From Robertmurraya andreesenii (GTDB lineage Bacteria; Bacillota; Bacilli; Bacillales; Cytobacillaceae): a stretch of 64,000 nucleotides of DNA. The DNA lies in NCBI RefSeq assembly GCF_030813005.1, contig NZ_JAUSTU010000005.1:62001-126000 (forward strand). The letters run 5' to 3'. The notes beneath the pieces are model-generated. The model was not told where the DNA came from, ran no database searches, and worked only from the letters and a program-made list of their open reading frames with translations. Made by a program: the position numbers and the translations under genes. Of the stretch, positions 16,731 through 24,118 are shown piece by piece. Positions within the stretch are counted from its first letter, which is position 1; every line of letters begins with the position of its first letter.

Positions 16731-16862
16731 ATGGGAAAAAAGAATCGCAATCGAATTAATCAACCGAAGAAGAATAACCATATTCCTGCAGAGGATATCG
16801 TTGCGGAACATGAGGCGCATGCGAAGGAGCATTCAGCCCGAAAACGAAAAGACACGCAATAA
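16731..16862 (+). CDS. Small basic protein, 43 aa (possible minor spore protein)
   Basis: ATG at 16731 follows AGGAGGCCGCT. The product begins MGKKNRNRINQPKKNNHIP and ends in a Lys/Arg-rich tail after HEAHAKEHSARKRK. The short, very polar, Asn- and Lys-rich composition resembles minor SASPs such as SspO, SspN or SspP, but the match is compositional only. It is cotranscribed with the preceding 43-aa gene, and a strong terminator follows at once. Confidence 0.65.
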   Translation: MGKKNRNRINQPKKNNHIPAEDIVAEHEAHAKEHSARKRKDTQ

Positions 16863-16863
16863 A

Positions 16864-16905
16864 AATAATGTGTTCCCCTAGCCAAACTTAGGGGGACACA
16901 TTATT
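16864..16905. terminator. Bidirectional terminator
   Basis: A long stem, AATAATGTGT with ACACATTATT continued by CCCCTA / TAGGGG, lies between the small-protein operon and the convergent spo0M gene. Confidence 0.85.
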
Positions 16906-16919
16906 TCTACCTGTATTCA

Positions 16920-17690
16920 TTATGAAAACTGTCTAATGACATTTTCGATTTTCTGTCTCATAGCTGGGATATCAGCTGTAGAAACTGTTACTCGTACATT
17001 CGTTTCATCCATTTCTAAAGCTTCAGCTAATAGACCGGTTAATCCCCTCGCTCTTCTGTCAACCTGCATCATAATCTCCATGTCTGAGCTTGAGTTTGGA
17101 AAAAAGACTAGCTCGAGCTCATCAAGTCGTCCACGAAAGGCGCCTGAAATAGGGACAAACTCAAACTCCTGGATAAATGGCAATCTGCGTCTAAGTCGAT
17201 AAGGTGCTTGCTCACATTCGGCTTCTCTCAGCCTGAATCCCATATCACTGACAGCATTAAAGACGGATTCCATCAATTGATTGGGGACAACCCTTAAATA
17301 ATCCTTATCTGTTGGATCCACAGCATTTTTCACATCCAACCCGGTAGCAACCCAAACCTTCGTTCTACCGATAGTGAGTGGTGTATCACTTGGTAAGCGA
17401 AACGAAATTGGAATTTGCTTTCTTTCATTCGGTCGAATGGTAAATGGCTCAGTTAATCGGAACCGATCAATTTGACCTGTTTGATGAAACCTTTTGTCAT
17501 CCTTTTCCACGATATAGGAGGTATTAAGAGTCAAATAAATTGCATCGATTTGCTGTTCAAGGTTTCCACCTTGAATCTCGACAACTCCCCTTATCTCTTC
17601 TCCGGGTGCGACTGTATCTCTTTCCAGCTTTGTATCAACCTTAGCAGCACCTATACCAACACTCGCAAATATCTTATTAAAAAAAGACAT
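16920..17690 (-). CDS. spo0M: Sporulation-control protein Spo0M
   Basis: A 256-residue cytosolic protein. The opening MSFFNKIFASVGIGAAKVDT and the long arrestin-like beta-rich body (PGEEIRGVVEIQGG, DAIYLTLNTSYIVE) are typical of the SpoOM family. In B. subtilis Spo0M affects early sporulation and cell morphology by an unclear mechanism. The length matches the family. It is transcribed alone, with a bidirectional terminator downstream. Confidence 0.92.
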   Translation of the reverse strand: MSFFNKIFASVGIGAAKVDTKLERDTVAPGEEIRGVVEIQGGNLEQQIDAIYLTLNTSYIVEKDDKRFHQTGQIDRFRLTEPFTIRPNERKQIPISFRLPSDTPLTIGRTKVWVATGLDVKNAVDPTDKDYLRVVPNQLMESVFNAVSDMGFRLREAECEQAPYRLRRRLPFIQEFEFVPISGAFRGRLDELELVFFPNSSSDMEIMMQVDRRARGLTGLLAEALEMDETNVRVTVSTADIPAMRQKIENVIRQFS

Positions 17691-17798
17691 CCGTTAATCC
17701 TCCCCTATTTCATTCTCAAATTAGCTGATTTATATTCTATTACGTGTTCATATATCGATAAGTTTCATGTCAAAACAAAAAACTGTTTCTTTCCACCA

Positions 17799-17829
17799 AA
17801 AAATGTTCACCTTTTCTGGCGAACATTTT
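17799..17829 (-). terminator. Terminator of yozD
   Basis: On the minus strand AAAATGTTCGCC pairs with GGTGAACATTTT (one wobble) across a 6-base loop and is followed by TTGG. The stem's own T-tract serves as the U-run. Confidence 0.7.
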
Positions 17830-17854
17830 CCATAAGGCTTAGGATTAATTGCCT

Positions 17855-18028
17855 TCATATATCCTCCATTTCCTCGTCAATAATACTTTTTGCTAATAAA
17901 TATTCAAAAGTAATGTCTGCGAGCTCCTCTAGTTCTGTATCAGTAGGTGCGTATCCTCTTCGAATTAGCTCCTTGAAGAAAAAATCTGCAATTTCTTCCG
18001 TATCAATGAATACATCGATCTCTCTCAC
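17855..18028 (-). CDS. yozD: YozD family small protein, 57 aa
   Basis: An acidic helical protein (REIDVFIDTEEIADFF, ELEELADITFEYLL). Sequence, length and location between deoD and yodN match B. subtilis YozD. The start is GTG at 18028 with AAGGGGG upstream; an in-frame ATG 23 codons earlier would give an unusual extension without a good ribosome-binding site. Function unknown. Confidence 0.85.
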   Translation of the reverse strand: MREIDVFIDTEEIADFFFKELIRRGYAPTDTELEELADITFEYLLAKSIIDEEMEDI

Positions 18029-18166
18029 AGCATCGCCCCCTTTGTACAGAATGTATGATGCTAAAACCTTTTTCATTCTTGTTTCCTTGCTAATCATTAG
18101 GCATATTTATCCACTGGACGAGCATAGGATGATTTATAAGTTCATTTTGAATGGAGGAATAATTAG

Positions 18167-18325
18167 ATGATAACCATTTCAAAGGCTTTTGAATCATTTA
18201 GGAAGGATGTTAATGAGGAAAATAGTGTTACTCTAGCTATATTTGAAAAGATAACGTCAATCCTTTTTAAAGGGGTGTGCATTTTAGGAGTACCCTTATT
18301 AGCTTATATGCTCTTCTTTGTTTAG
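18167..18325 (+). CDS. Small membrane protein, 52 aa
   Basis: ATG at 18167 follows GGAGGAATAATTAG. The N-terminal 28 residues are polar and charged; residues about 29-52 form a hydrophobic C-terminal helix (ILFKGVCILGVPLLAYMLFF). It stands alone on the plus strand between two minus-strand genes and converges with yodN, whose stop is 8 bases beyond. The family was not recognised; the strong ribosome-binding site and clean helix support a real gene. Confidence 0.6.
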   Translation: MITISKAFESFRKDVNEENSVTLAIFEKITSILFKGVCILGVPLLAYMLFFV

Positions 18326-18332
18326 GTTCCGC

Positions 18333-19031
18333 CTAGCTCTTGTTAAGTGGGCGGCTATTATTAACAATTAATTGGAGTTTTCGAAGAATGACCTTCATGA
18401 TTTGCTTGTATTCTTCATCGTGAAACATATCGAATAATAGGGCATAGTCATTATAAATATCAAGTAATCCATCGATCAATTGGCTTAATTCCTTCTTCTT
18501 GTGTAAATATTCTTTCTCAGCTTTTCTGAACGAGGTGATAGGCTGAGTTAATTCGAGTGGTCTTTGCTTTTTATTAGCAAAGTATAGGAGCCCTAGCTTC
18601 TGAATAAACGTATCAGCACTTTCAGCATCAACAATTAGCATGAGCTCTTCTTCCCCGGCCTCAAGCCATTCTCCGTCACTGATCCGTGATAATTCGTAAA
18701 TGATATCTTCCCAAGCATCTTCCTTATATCTCCATATTTCTGTTCTAAAACCGACCACCCTAAATAAGTCGGCACCATATTCCTTTACTTGAACAATATC
18801 CCCGATAAAATAGCGGTATTCAATGTCAATTCGCTCCTTCTCCATGACATTACCTTCAAATTCAGCTAAGGATTGAAGACTGAATTCCATAAACAATCCA
18901 TCGCTCCCATTTATCCTGTAGACATGCATTCCATCTAACCATTTGACATCAGTTATTTTTCCTACTGTTCCACTCTTTGTGATCACGACTGTATCACCGA
19001 TTTTAAATTTCGCTCTATTCCTTTCATTCAT
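18333..19031 (-). CDS. yodN: YodN family protein, 232 aa
   Basis: Soluble protein. The first half has two repeats of a KOW/Tudor-like small barrel (FKIGDTVVITKSGTVGKI, YFIGDIVQVKEYGADLF), the second half is helical. Location between yozD and yozE equals that of B. subtilis yodN. Function unknown. ATG at 19031 is preceded by CTGGAACAA, a modest ribosome-binding site. Confidence 0.8.
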   Translation of the reverse strand: MNERNRAKFKIGDTVVITKSGTVGKITDVKWLDGMHVYRINGSDGLFMEFSLQSLAEFEGNVMEKERIDIEYRYFIGDIVQVKEYGADLFRVVGFRTEIWRYKEDAWEDIIYELSRISDGEWLEAGEEELMLIVDAESADTFIQKLGLLYFANKKQRPLELTQPITSFRKAEKEYLHKKKELSQLIDGLLDIYNDYALLFDMFHDEEYKQIMKVILRKLQLIVNNSRPLNKS

Positions 19032-19163
19032 TTGTTCCAGCTCCTCAGGCGATGAGTCGCAAGTTTAAGTTGCTACATTATATGCAGCAGTCGATAAATC
19101 GTACGCTCCAATCGTTTATGAAGCAAAAAACGGGAACAGCTACTTAGATTGTCGATCTATAAA

Positions 19164-19187
19164 AGTCGGCTGGCATCCCAACCGACT
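19164..19187 (-). terminator. Second terminator-like hairpin below yozE
   Basis: A stem AGTCGG / CCGACT extended by TGG pairing is followed on the minus strand by TTTTATAG. It lies 35 bases beyond the stronger terminator at 19205 and appears to back it up. Confidence 0.55.
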
Positions 19188-19204
19188 AACATTTCCGTTA
19201 TAAA

Positions 19205-19227
19205 AAACGCCTCAGTTGAGAGCGTTT
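19205..19227 (-). terminator. Terminator of yozE
   Basis: A stem AAACGC / GCGTTT with an inner CTC/GAG pairing is followed on the minus strand by TTTTTTATA, just past the yozE stop at 19234. Confidence 0.75.
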
Positions 19228-19233
19228 ATTGGA

Positions 19234-19458
19234 CTATCTTTTTTCATGTAATAAGTACATTTCCCATGCGTCATCAAATACGGTCATGCTTGGAAGATAT
19301 TGTCCATTTAGTTCCAAGTAACGACTTAACTCGTCATAATCCTCACTGTTTTTTGGAAAGCCATGATCAAGGAAGGCATCATTGGCAAATTGACTAATGG
19401 CATTACTCGGCTTGGGATGCCTGTATTTCATAAGAAAATGATAAAAGGATTTCAACAT
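19234..19458 (-). CDS. yozE: YozE family SAM-like domain protein
   Basis: The 74-residue helical protein starts MLKSFYHFLMKYRHP and contains ISQFANDAFLDHGFPK, characteristic of the YozE_SAM_like family. The fold resembles sterile-alpha-motif domains and may bind nucleic acid or protein; no function is established. ATG preceded by AAAAGGGGAAATATTGT. The neighbourhood matches B. subtilis yozE. Confidence 0.9.
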   Translation of the reverse strand: MLKSFYHFLMKYRHPKPSNAISQFANDAFLDHGFPKNSEDYDELSRYLELNGQYLPSMTVFDDAWEMYLLHEKR

Positions 19459-19530
19459 ACAATATTTCCCCTTTTGCTTTCAATATGTCTTTTACTATAT
19501 CGGATTTCCACCAAGCCCGTCTACCCATAG

Positions 19531-19558
19531 AAAAATCCGATCGAATGATCGGATTTTT
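19531..19558. terminator. Bidirectional terminator
   Basis: A 12-bp perfect stem AAAAATCCGATC / GATCGGATTTTT with a 4-base loop, downstream of the small membrane protein gene at 19612-19803. Confidence 0.85.
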
Positions 19559-19611
19559 CGAACTACGCTTTTCCTATTGCCTAACTAATGGACAAGCGCT
19601 CTTCCCTTTTC

Positions 19612-19803
19612 TTATTGCCATCTAGCTGTCTTGGACAATTCATAGATAGCGAGGACGATATTAAACATTAATATTGCAATGGTTATTGGTACAGCATAGA
19701 GCCAGTTTCTACCAAACTTTTCCTTGATTACACCTAGATAATACCCACAACCGAATAGAACAAATAGAGCCGCTGCCAGCATAATTAATAATGCAAGTTT
19801 CAT
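19612..19803 (-). CDS. Small two-helix membrane protein, 63 aa
   Basis: The start is ATG at 19803 with GGGGGAAG upstream; a longer form starting seven codons earlier would put that site inside the gene. Two hydrophobic segments (about 2-24 and 35-53) flank a short loop (KEKFGRNWLY). The family was not recognised. It has its own terminator. Confidence 0.6.
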   Translation of the reverse strand: MKLALLIMLAAALFVLFGCGYYLGVIKEKFGRNWLYAVPITIAILMFNIVLAIYELSKTARWQ

Positions 19804-19913
19804 CTTTCTTCCCCCATTTTTCAATCATTACCCTAATCCTTATTATAAGGATCAAGAAAATAATAATTGTGAAAAATCAGTGAAGAAAATGTGACATTTT
19901 CAAATTCTGCCAC

Positions 19914-20198
19914 TTAGGAGGAAAAATCAAAGTAATTTCTCTTTAACAATCGAGGCTGCTCCATTAACTTTTCATAGGAAATGGTTTTATCAAGCTGTTT
20001 TGTATTTATGAGAAAGAGCTGATCCTCAATCACCCTAATAATGCTCTCTTCTTGATAGATCATCCCACAGTCCTTGCAAACAATTGCCGGCGTCTCTAAT
20101 ATTTCTATCGCCTTTGTTCCATCCGGCAGTTCCCAATATACAGACTGTTTGTCGTTAAAAATCTGATCACTTTCACACCAATCACAGACTTTTTGCAA
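19914..20198 (-). CDS. yokU: YokU family zinc-finger-like protein
   Basis: The 94-residue protein has two Cys pairs, CDWCES at the start and CKDCGMIY near residue 42, consistent with a zinc-binding treble clef, followed by a helical C-terminal half. The start is TTG at 20198 with GGAGG 8 bases upstream. It begins 3 bases after the kamA stop, so it should be transcribed from the kamA sigma-54 promoter. B. subtilis keeps the same yokU-kamA pairing. Function unknown; a role in kam control or enzyme maturation is only an inference from linkage. Confidence 0.85.
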   Translation of the reverse strand: MQKVCDWCESDQIFNDKQSVYWELPDGTKAIEILETPAIVCKDCGMIYQEESIIRVIEDQLFLINTKQLDKTISYEKLMEQPRLLKRNYFDFSS

Positions 20199-20201
20199 GA
20201 G

Positions 20202-21617
20202 TTAGGCCTCCTTTGATTCAGGCGTGGTTGTTTGCATTTTCGCCTGCTGCGCCATAAATTTCTTCTCCTTTAATTCATCGCGTTTCCCCCGTTTATTTTT
20301 CAATGTTGCATGTGTCGGGTCTTTCTCGTATTGCTCCCGACGGTTCAATCGCTCAATTCCGTTTGGAACTAGATTGAATTGTTGATCGTTCATAAGTGCG
20401 GAAACACCAATATTGGAACGCTTCTGCTCCATATCTGGATAGATTTTCTTGAAGTAGCCTTCAGCTGTGCCTGGGGTATAGGATTCTGGTTCTGGATAGG
20501 TCGTTATCACTCCTTCAAAATTTCGTAAAACGACCTTGTCAGCGCTTTGAGAAATCAAATAGTTTGGCTGAAGAGCAATTTTCCCTCCTCCACCTGGGGC
20601 ATCGACGACAAAGGTTGGTACAGCATATCCAGAAGTATGACCACGCAAGCCTTCAATAATTTCCAGTCCCTTAGAAACAGGGGCTCTAAAATGTCCGATC
20701 CCCTCTGATAGGTCACATTGATAAATATAATATGGACGGACGCGGATTTTCACAAGGTCATGCATCAGCTTCTTCATAATTGGCACGCTGTCATTGATTC
20801 CTGCAAGAATAACAGATTGATTTCCTACAGGTACACCCGCATTAGCCAGCATTTCGCATGCTCTTTTGGAATCCTCGGTAATCTCAATCGAGGTATTGAA
20901 ATGCGTATTTAACCAGATCGGATGATATTTTTTAAGAATATTGCATAAATTCTCCGTAATCCTTTGCGGAAACACAACAGGAGCTCGGGTACCTATGCGA
21001 ATGATTTCCACATGGTCGATCTCACGCAAATTCTTTAGAATATACTCGAGGATCGTATCATTAATCAAAAGCCCATCCCCACCTGAGATAAGGACATCTC
21101 TGACTTCCGGTGTTTGGCGAATATATTGAATGGCGTCATCCAGCTGCTTCTTTGGAACCCCCATTCCAATTTGTCCGGAAAATCTTCTCCTTGTGCAATA
21201 TCGACAATACATGGAGCATTGGTTTGTGACAAGAAATAGTACCCTATCTGGATAACGATGCGTTAAGCCAGGAACGGGAGAATCTTCATCCTCATGTAGT
21301 GGGTCTTCAAGGTCGTATTTCGTTTTGTGGATTTCCTTTGAAACGGGTACTGATTGCATGCGTATCGGACAACGTGGATCATCTGGATTCATGAGGGATG
21401 CATAATATGGAGTGATATTTAATGGAATGGTTTTCGTTGAAATACGAACTCCCTCTTCCTCATCTGGTGTAAGATTGATTACCTTCTTGAGATCATCAAG
21501 GGTTCTGATTGTATTTGTAAGCTGCCACAGCCAATCATTCCACTGCTCTTCTGTGACATCCTTCCATAATTCGATATCCTTCCAATGCCGTTCTGGCTTA
21601 TATAAGCTTTGTCTCAT
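20202..21617 (-). CDS. kamA: L-lysine 2,3-aminomutase
   Basis: Radical-SAM, PLP-dependent enzyme converting L-lysine to L-beta-lysine. The [4Fe-4S] motif CSMYCRYC has Cys at 134, 138 and 141. SGGDGLL and the PLP-binding GGGGKIAL segment (about residue 346) are intact. The 471-residue length equals B. subtilis KamA (YodO), to which the sequence is nearly identical in the core. ATG at 21617 is chosen because AGGGGGAAGTG precedes it; a start ten codons upstream lacks one. Expression should depend on sigma-54 from the promoter at 21654-21670. Confidence 0.97.
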   Translation of the reverse strand: MRQSLYKPERHWKDIELWKDVTEEQWNDWLWQLTNTIRTLDDLKKVINLTPDEEEGVRISTKTIPLNITPYYASLMNPDDPRCPIRMQSVPVSKEIHKTKYDLEDPLHEDEDSPVPGLTHRYPDRVLFLVTNQCSMYCRYCTRRRFSGQIGMGVPKKQLDDAIQYIRQTPEVRDVLISGGDGLLINDTILEYILKNLREIDHVEIIRIGTRAPVVFPQRITENLCNILKKYHPIWLNTHFNTSIEITEDSKRACEMLANAGVPVGNQSVILAGINDSVPIMKKLMHDLVKIRVRPYYIYQCDLSEGIGHFRAPVSKGLEIIEGLRGHTSGYAVPTFVVDAPGGGGKIALQPNYLISQSADKVVLRNFEGVITTYPEPESYTPGTAEGYFKKIYPDMEQKRSNIGVSALMNDQQFNLVPNGIERLNRREQYEKDPTHATLKNKRGKRDELKEKKFMAQQAKMQTTTPESKEA

Positions 21618-21653
21618 TTCACTTCCCCCTATTTTCGTATTTGCCATTAATCA

Positions 21654-21670
21654 TGCAAGAATTATGCCAA
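21654..21670 (-). promoter_or_regulatory. Sigma-54 (SigL) promoter of kamA-yokU
   Basis: On the minus strand: TTGGCATAATTCTTGCA. It has the invariant GG at -24 and GC at -12 separated by exactly 10 bases, matching the consensus TTGGCAC-N5-TTGCA closely. It lies about 37 bases upstream of the kamA start, and the gene for a sigma-54 activator is immediately upstream. Confidence 0.88.
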
Positions 21671-21737
21671 AGCTAATAGGGGAGAGAAAACACTATTTTC
21701 AATGGTTTTATCATATAAATCCCTTGCTCAAAAAGAA

Positions 21738-21761
21738 AACATGCCGATTATTCGGCATGTT
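21738..21761 (-). promoter_or_regulatory. Palindrome: kamR terminator and candidate activator binding site
   Basis: Perfect inverted repeat with core ATGCCGATTATTCGGCAT, overlapping the 3' end of the activator gene and about 70 bases upstream of the kamA -24 element, where enhancer sites of sigma-54 activators usually sit. The sequence ATTATTCGGCAT recurs upstream of the activator gene (23215-23226). As a hairpin it could also terminate the activator transcript, since TTTTCTTTTT follows on the minus strand. Both roles are inferred. Confidence 0.6.
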
Positions 21762-23178
21762 GGTTCAGTTGATATTTATGAATTTTGTACTGCAGAGTTT
21801 GCCTCGGAATATGCAGCCGCTTAGCCGCCTGCTGAATATTCCCTTTCGTTTCAGAGAGCGCCTTCTTAATTAATTCCATTTCAAAATTCTCTACATTCTT
21901 ACGAAAAGAGACCGAATGTTCTGAATCAAGAAGTTTCACCTGCTCCTTACTGACCTGTTCCCTCAGCATAATCGGAAGATGCTCTATTTCTAATAACTCA
22001 CTCTCACACATATTCATCATATATTCGACCGTGTGCTTTAATTCCCGCACATTTCCTGGCCAATTGTAGCTTAAGAAAATCTGCTCTACATCCACACTTA
22101 TGCCTTCGATCTGCTTTTTAAGAATCCGATTGAATTTCTCTATAAAAACCCTTGTTAAATAAAGGATATCCTCCGTTCTCTTTCTCAATGGAGCAAGTTC
22201 AAACATCAGCACATTTAAGCGATAAAATAAGTCAGGACGAAGCATTTTCTGTTCAAGGGCTTGCTTCGGATGGACATTCATGGCAGCGACCACTCTCACA
22301 TCTACAACCGTATCCCTTGTACCGCCAACCCTTCTAATGATCCCATCCTCAAGAACACGAAGGAGCTTTGCCTGAAGGTCTATCGGCATCGCGTGGAGCT
22401 CATCGAGAAAAAGTGTACCTCCATCAGCAAGTTCAAACAATCCTGGGCGTTCAACTGCCCCTGTATAGCTCCCCTTTGAAGTCCCAAAGAGAATGCTTTC
22501 AAGTAAGGTTTCTGGAATGGCCGCACAATTTTGAGCGATAAAAGGAAACCCCGCCCGTACAGAGGCATGATGAATCCCCTGCACAAATAACTCCTTCCCC
22601 GTACCACTTTCTCCGTACACCAGAATGGGTGAATGGGAGGCTGCTAGTTTTTCAGCTTCTTTCTTTACCTTGGCGAACTCTGAATTCACTGTTAAAAGAT
22701 CGTCCAAAGTATAGGTAACCACACTCTGCTTTTTTGGAACCTTCTTTTTCGCAAGGAGCTTTTTTTGTAGATCCACTAGCTGTTCAGATAATCTTTTCAT
22801 ACTTGTATAATCTTTGGCAATTTCCATGGCACCGACCATTTCCCCTTTAACAAAAATCGGCAGCGTCGTATTCATCGTTTCAATCTTCTTCCCGTAGACA
22901 TTCGTATAGGCCTGTGCCTGGTTGTAAATAGCCTTTTTTGTTTCCAAAACCTTAAGCAAGGTGCTTGTGCTCTCATTCAATGAAGGAAATACGGAAAGAA
23001 GTGGTTTTCCGATTACATCAGTAACCTTTAGTCCGTCATGGTTGGCAGCTACTTCATTATAAAAAATAGTTTTTCCATCTGTATCGACGACATGAATTCC
23101 TTCATCAATTCGCGATAAAATCGCTTTTAGCACTTCACTTGAAATTGCAATCCCCTCTGTCACCTCATCACCTGCCAT
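21748..23178 (-). CDS. kamR: Sigma-54-dependent transcriptional activator of the kam locus
   Basis: A 476-residue enhancer-binding protein: a PAS sensor domain (about 15-125), an AAA+ domain with Walker A GESGTGKE (189-196), the sigma-54 contact loop GSYTGA (236-241, a variant of GAFTGA) and Walker B LFLDE (256-260), and a C-terminal Fis-type helix-turn-helix (GNIQQAAKRLHIPRQTLQYKI). KamR of B. thuringiensis, known to activate lysine catabolism with SigL, has this architecture and genomic position; RocR and AcoR are related alternatives. The sigma-54 promoter in front of kamA supports the assignment. Confidence 0.88.
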   Translation of the reverse strand: MAGDEVTEGIAISSEVLKAILSRIDEGIHVVDTDGKTIFYNEVAANHDGLKVTDVIGKPLLSVFPSLNESTSTLLKVLETKKAIYNQAQAYTNVYGKKIETMNTTLPIFVKGEMVGAMEIAKDYTSMKRLSEQLVDLQKKLLAKKKVPKKQSVVTYTLDDLLTVNSEFAKVKKEAEKLAASHSPILVYGESGTGKELFVQGIHHASVRAGFPFIAQNCAAIPETLLESILFGTSKGSYTGAVERPGLFELADGGTLFLDELHAMPIDLQAKLLRVLEDGIIRRVGGTRDTVVDVRVVAAMNVHPKQALEQKMLRPDLFYRLNVLMFELAPLRKRTEDILYLTRVFIEKFNRILKKQIEGISVDVEQIFLSYNWPGNVRELKHTVEYMMNMCESELLEIEHLPIMLREQVSKEQVKLLDSEHSVSFRKNVENFEMELIKKALSETKGNIQQAAKRLHIPRQTLQYKIHKYQLNQHAE

Positions 23179-23183
23179 CTATG

Positions 23184-23226
23184 TTCGGTGCCGAAAAGTC
23201 AGCATGAAGTGGCAATTATTCGGCAT
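23184..23226 (-). promoter_or_regulatory. Candidate KamR-type binding sites upstream of kamR
   Basis: The ablB-kamR gap holds a 12-base palindrome TTCGGTGCCGAA (23184-23195) and, 19 bases on, ATTATTCGGCAT (23215-23226), the same 12-mer as in the palindrome near the kamA promoter. The recurrence at both places suggests autoregulation; this is inferred. Confidence 0.45.
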
Positions 23227-23232
23227 CCTATG

Positions 23233-24081
23233 CTACATCTTACTTAAATCCTTCACCCACACATTCATATCCTCAATCTTATCAAAAATATAGCAGTTAT
23301 TCGTTAGCCTTCCACGATAAGCATATCCAAGCTGATGCAGCGCAGCATTCATGCCAAAGGAGAGGGCTCTCGCTATGGAGTAGGAGCAATAGACGCCTTG
23401 CTTGACTAGCTGTTCCTCGAGTTTCTCTAGTAGAATCTTCATCAATCCGTATTTTCGATGTTCAGGTAAGGTAGCGCAATCTGTCAGCTCAGCATTTTGG
23501 TAAAAATTGTTGACCTCAGCGGATGCCGCACTAACGATTTTCTCCTCACAGTAGAAGGCATAATAAATGGTCCCTTCATCGATCGTTTTTTCAATATAGC
23601 CAGGTTCATGCAATGGTGTAGGATAAATTTTAAACACCTGCTGATAAAGCTCTGCAAGCCTTCTAGCATCCTCTTTACCGATAAGGGTTAACTTATACTC
23701 CTCTGGAGGAGCGACCCCTTCAAAGCTCCGCTCCAACAGCTGTACATTTTTTACAATTCCATCCTCCTTAAGAATGTCATTGCTATTCCTGCGCTCATTT
23801 GAGAAATATTTGCAAAAGAAATAACCGTCAGACCCTAAAAAATAGCGATCAATCAATGCCTCACACTGATATCCTTTTTCGATAAGCGGTAAAAACTGCT
23901 CCCTTCTCCCCTTAATAATCAGCTTCTCAGCCATTTCCTCCTTCGCTATTTCCTCTGCCTTTTCAATGGCTTTATCAAGATCCCCCCGCAAATCATCAAT
24001 GCGTATTCGCTTGTTAAAGGGATCGGAAAATATCTCTAGCATATATTGCTCTCCCTTTAGAAAAGAGGTCGTTGCTGGCAT
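23233..24081 (-). CDS. ablB: Beta-lysine N-acetyltransferase
   Basis: A GNAT enzyme of 282 residues that acetylates L-beta-lysine from KamA to N(epsilon)-acetyl-beta-lysine, a compatible solute in some archaea and Bacillus. The N-terminal half is family-specific (FSDPFNKRIRIDDLRGD); the GNAT domain occupies about 130-265 with TDCATLPEHRKYGLMKILL as acetyl-CoA loop. Corresponds to B. subtilis YodP. ATG at 24081 has GAAAGGAG 9 bases upstream; a second ATG at 24042 also has a usable site and gives a 269-residue form. Confidence 0.92.
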   Translation of the reverse strand: MPATTSFLKGEQYMLEIFSDPFNKRIRIDDLRGDLDKAIEKAEEIAKEEMAEKLIIKGRREQFLPLIEKGYQCEALIDRYFLGSDGYFFCKYFSNERRNSNDILKEDGIVKNVQLLERSFEGVAPPEEYKLTLIGKEDARRLAELYQQVFKIYPTPLHEPGYIEKTIDEGTIYYAFYCEEKIVSAASAEVNNFYQNAELTDCATLPEHRKYGLMKILLEKLEEQLVKQGVYCSYSIARALSFGMNAALHQLGYAYRGRLTNNCYIFDKIEDMNVWVKDLSKM

Positions 24082-24118
24082 GTTCTTTCACTCCTTTCGA
24101 TAAGCAATCCATTTTTCC

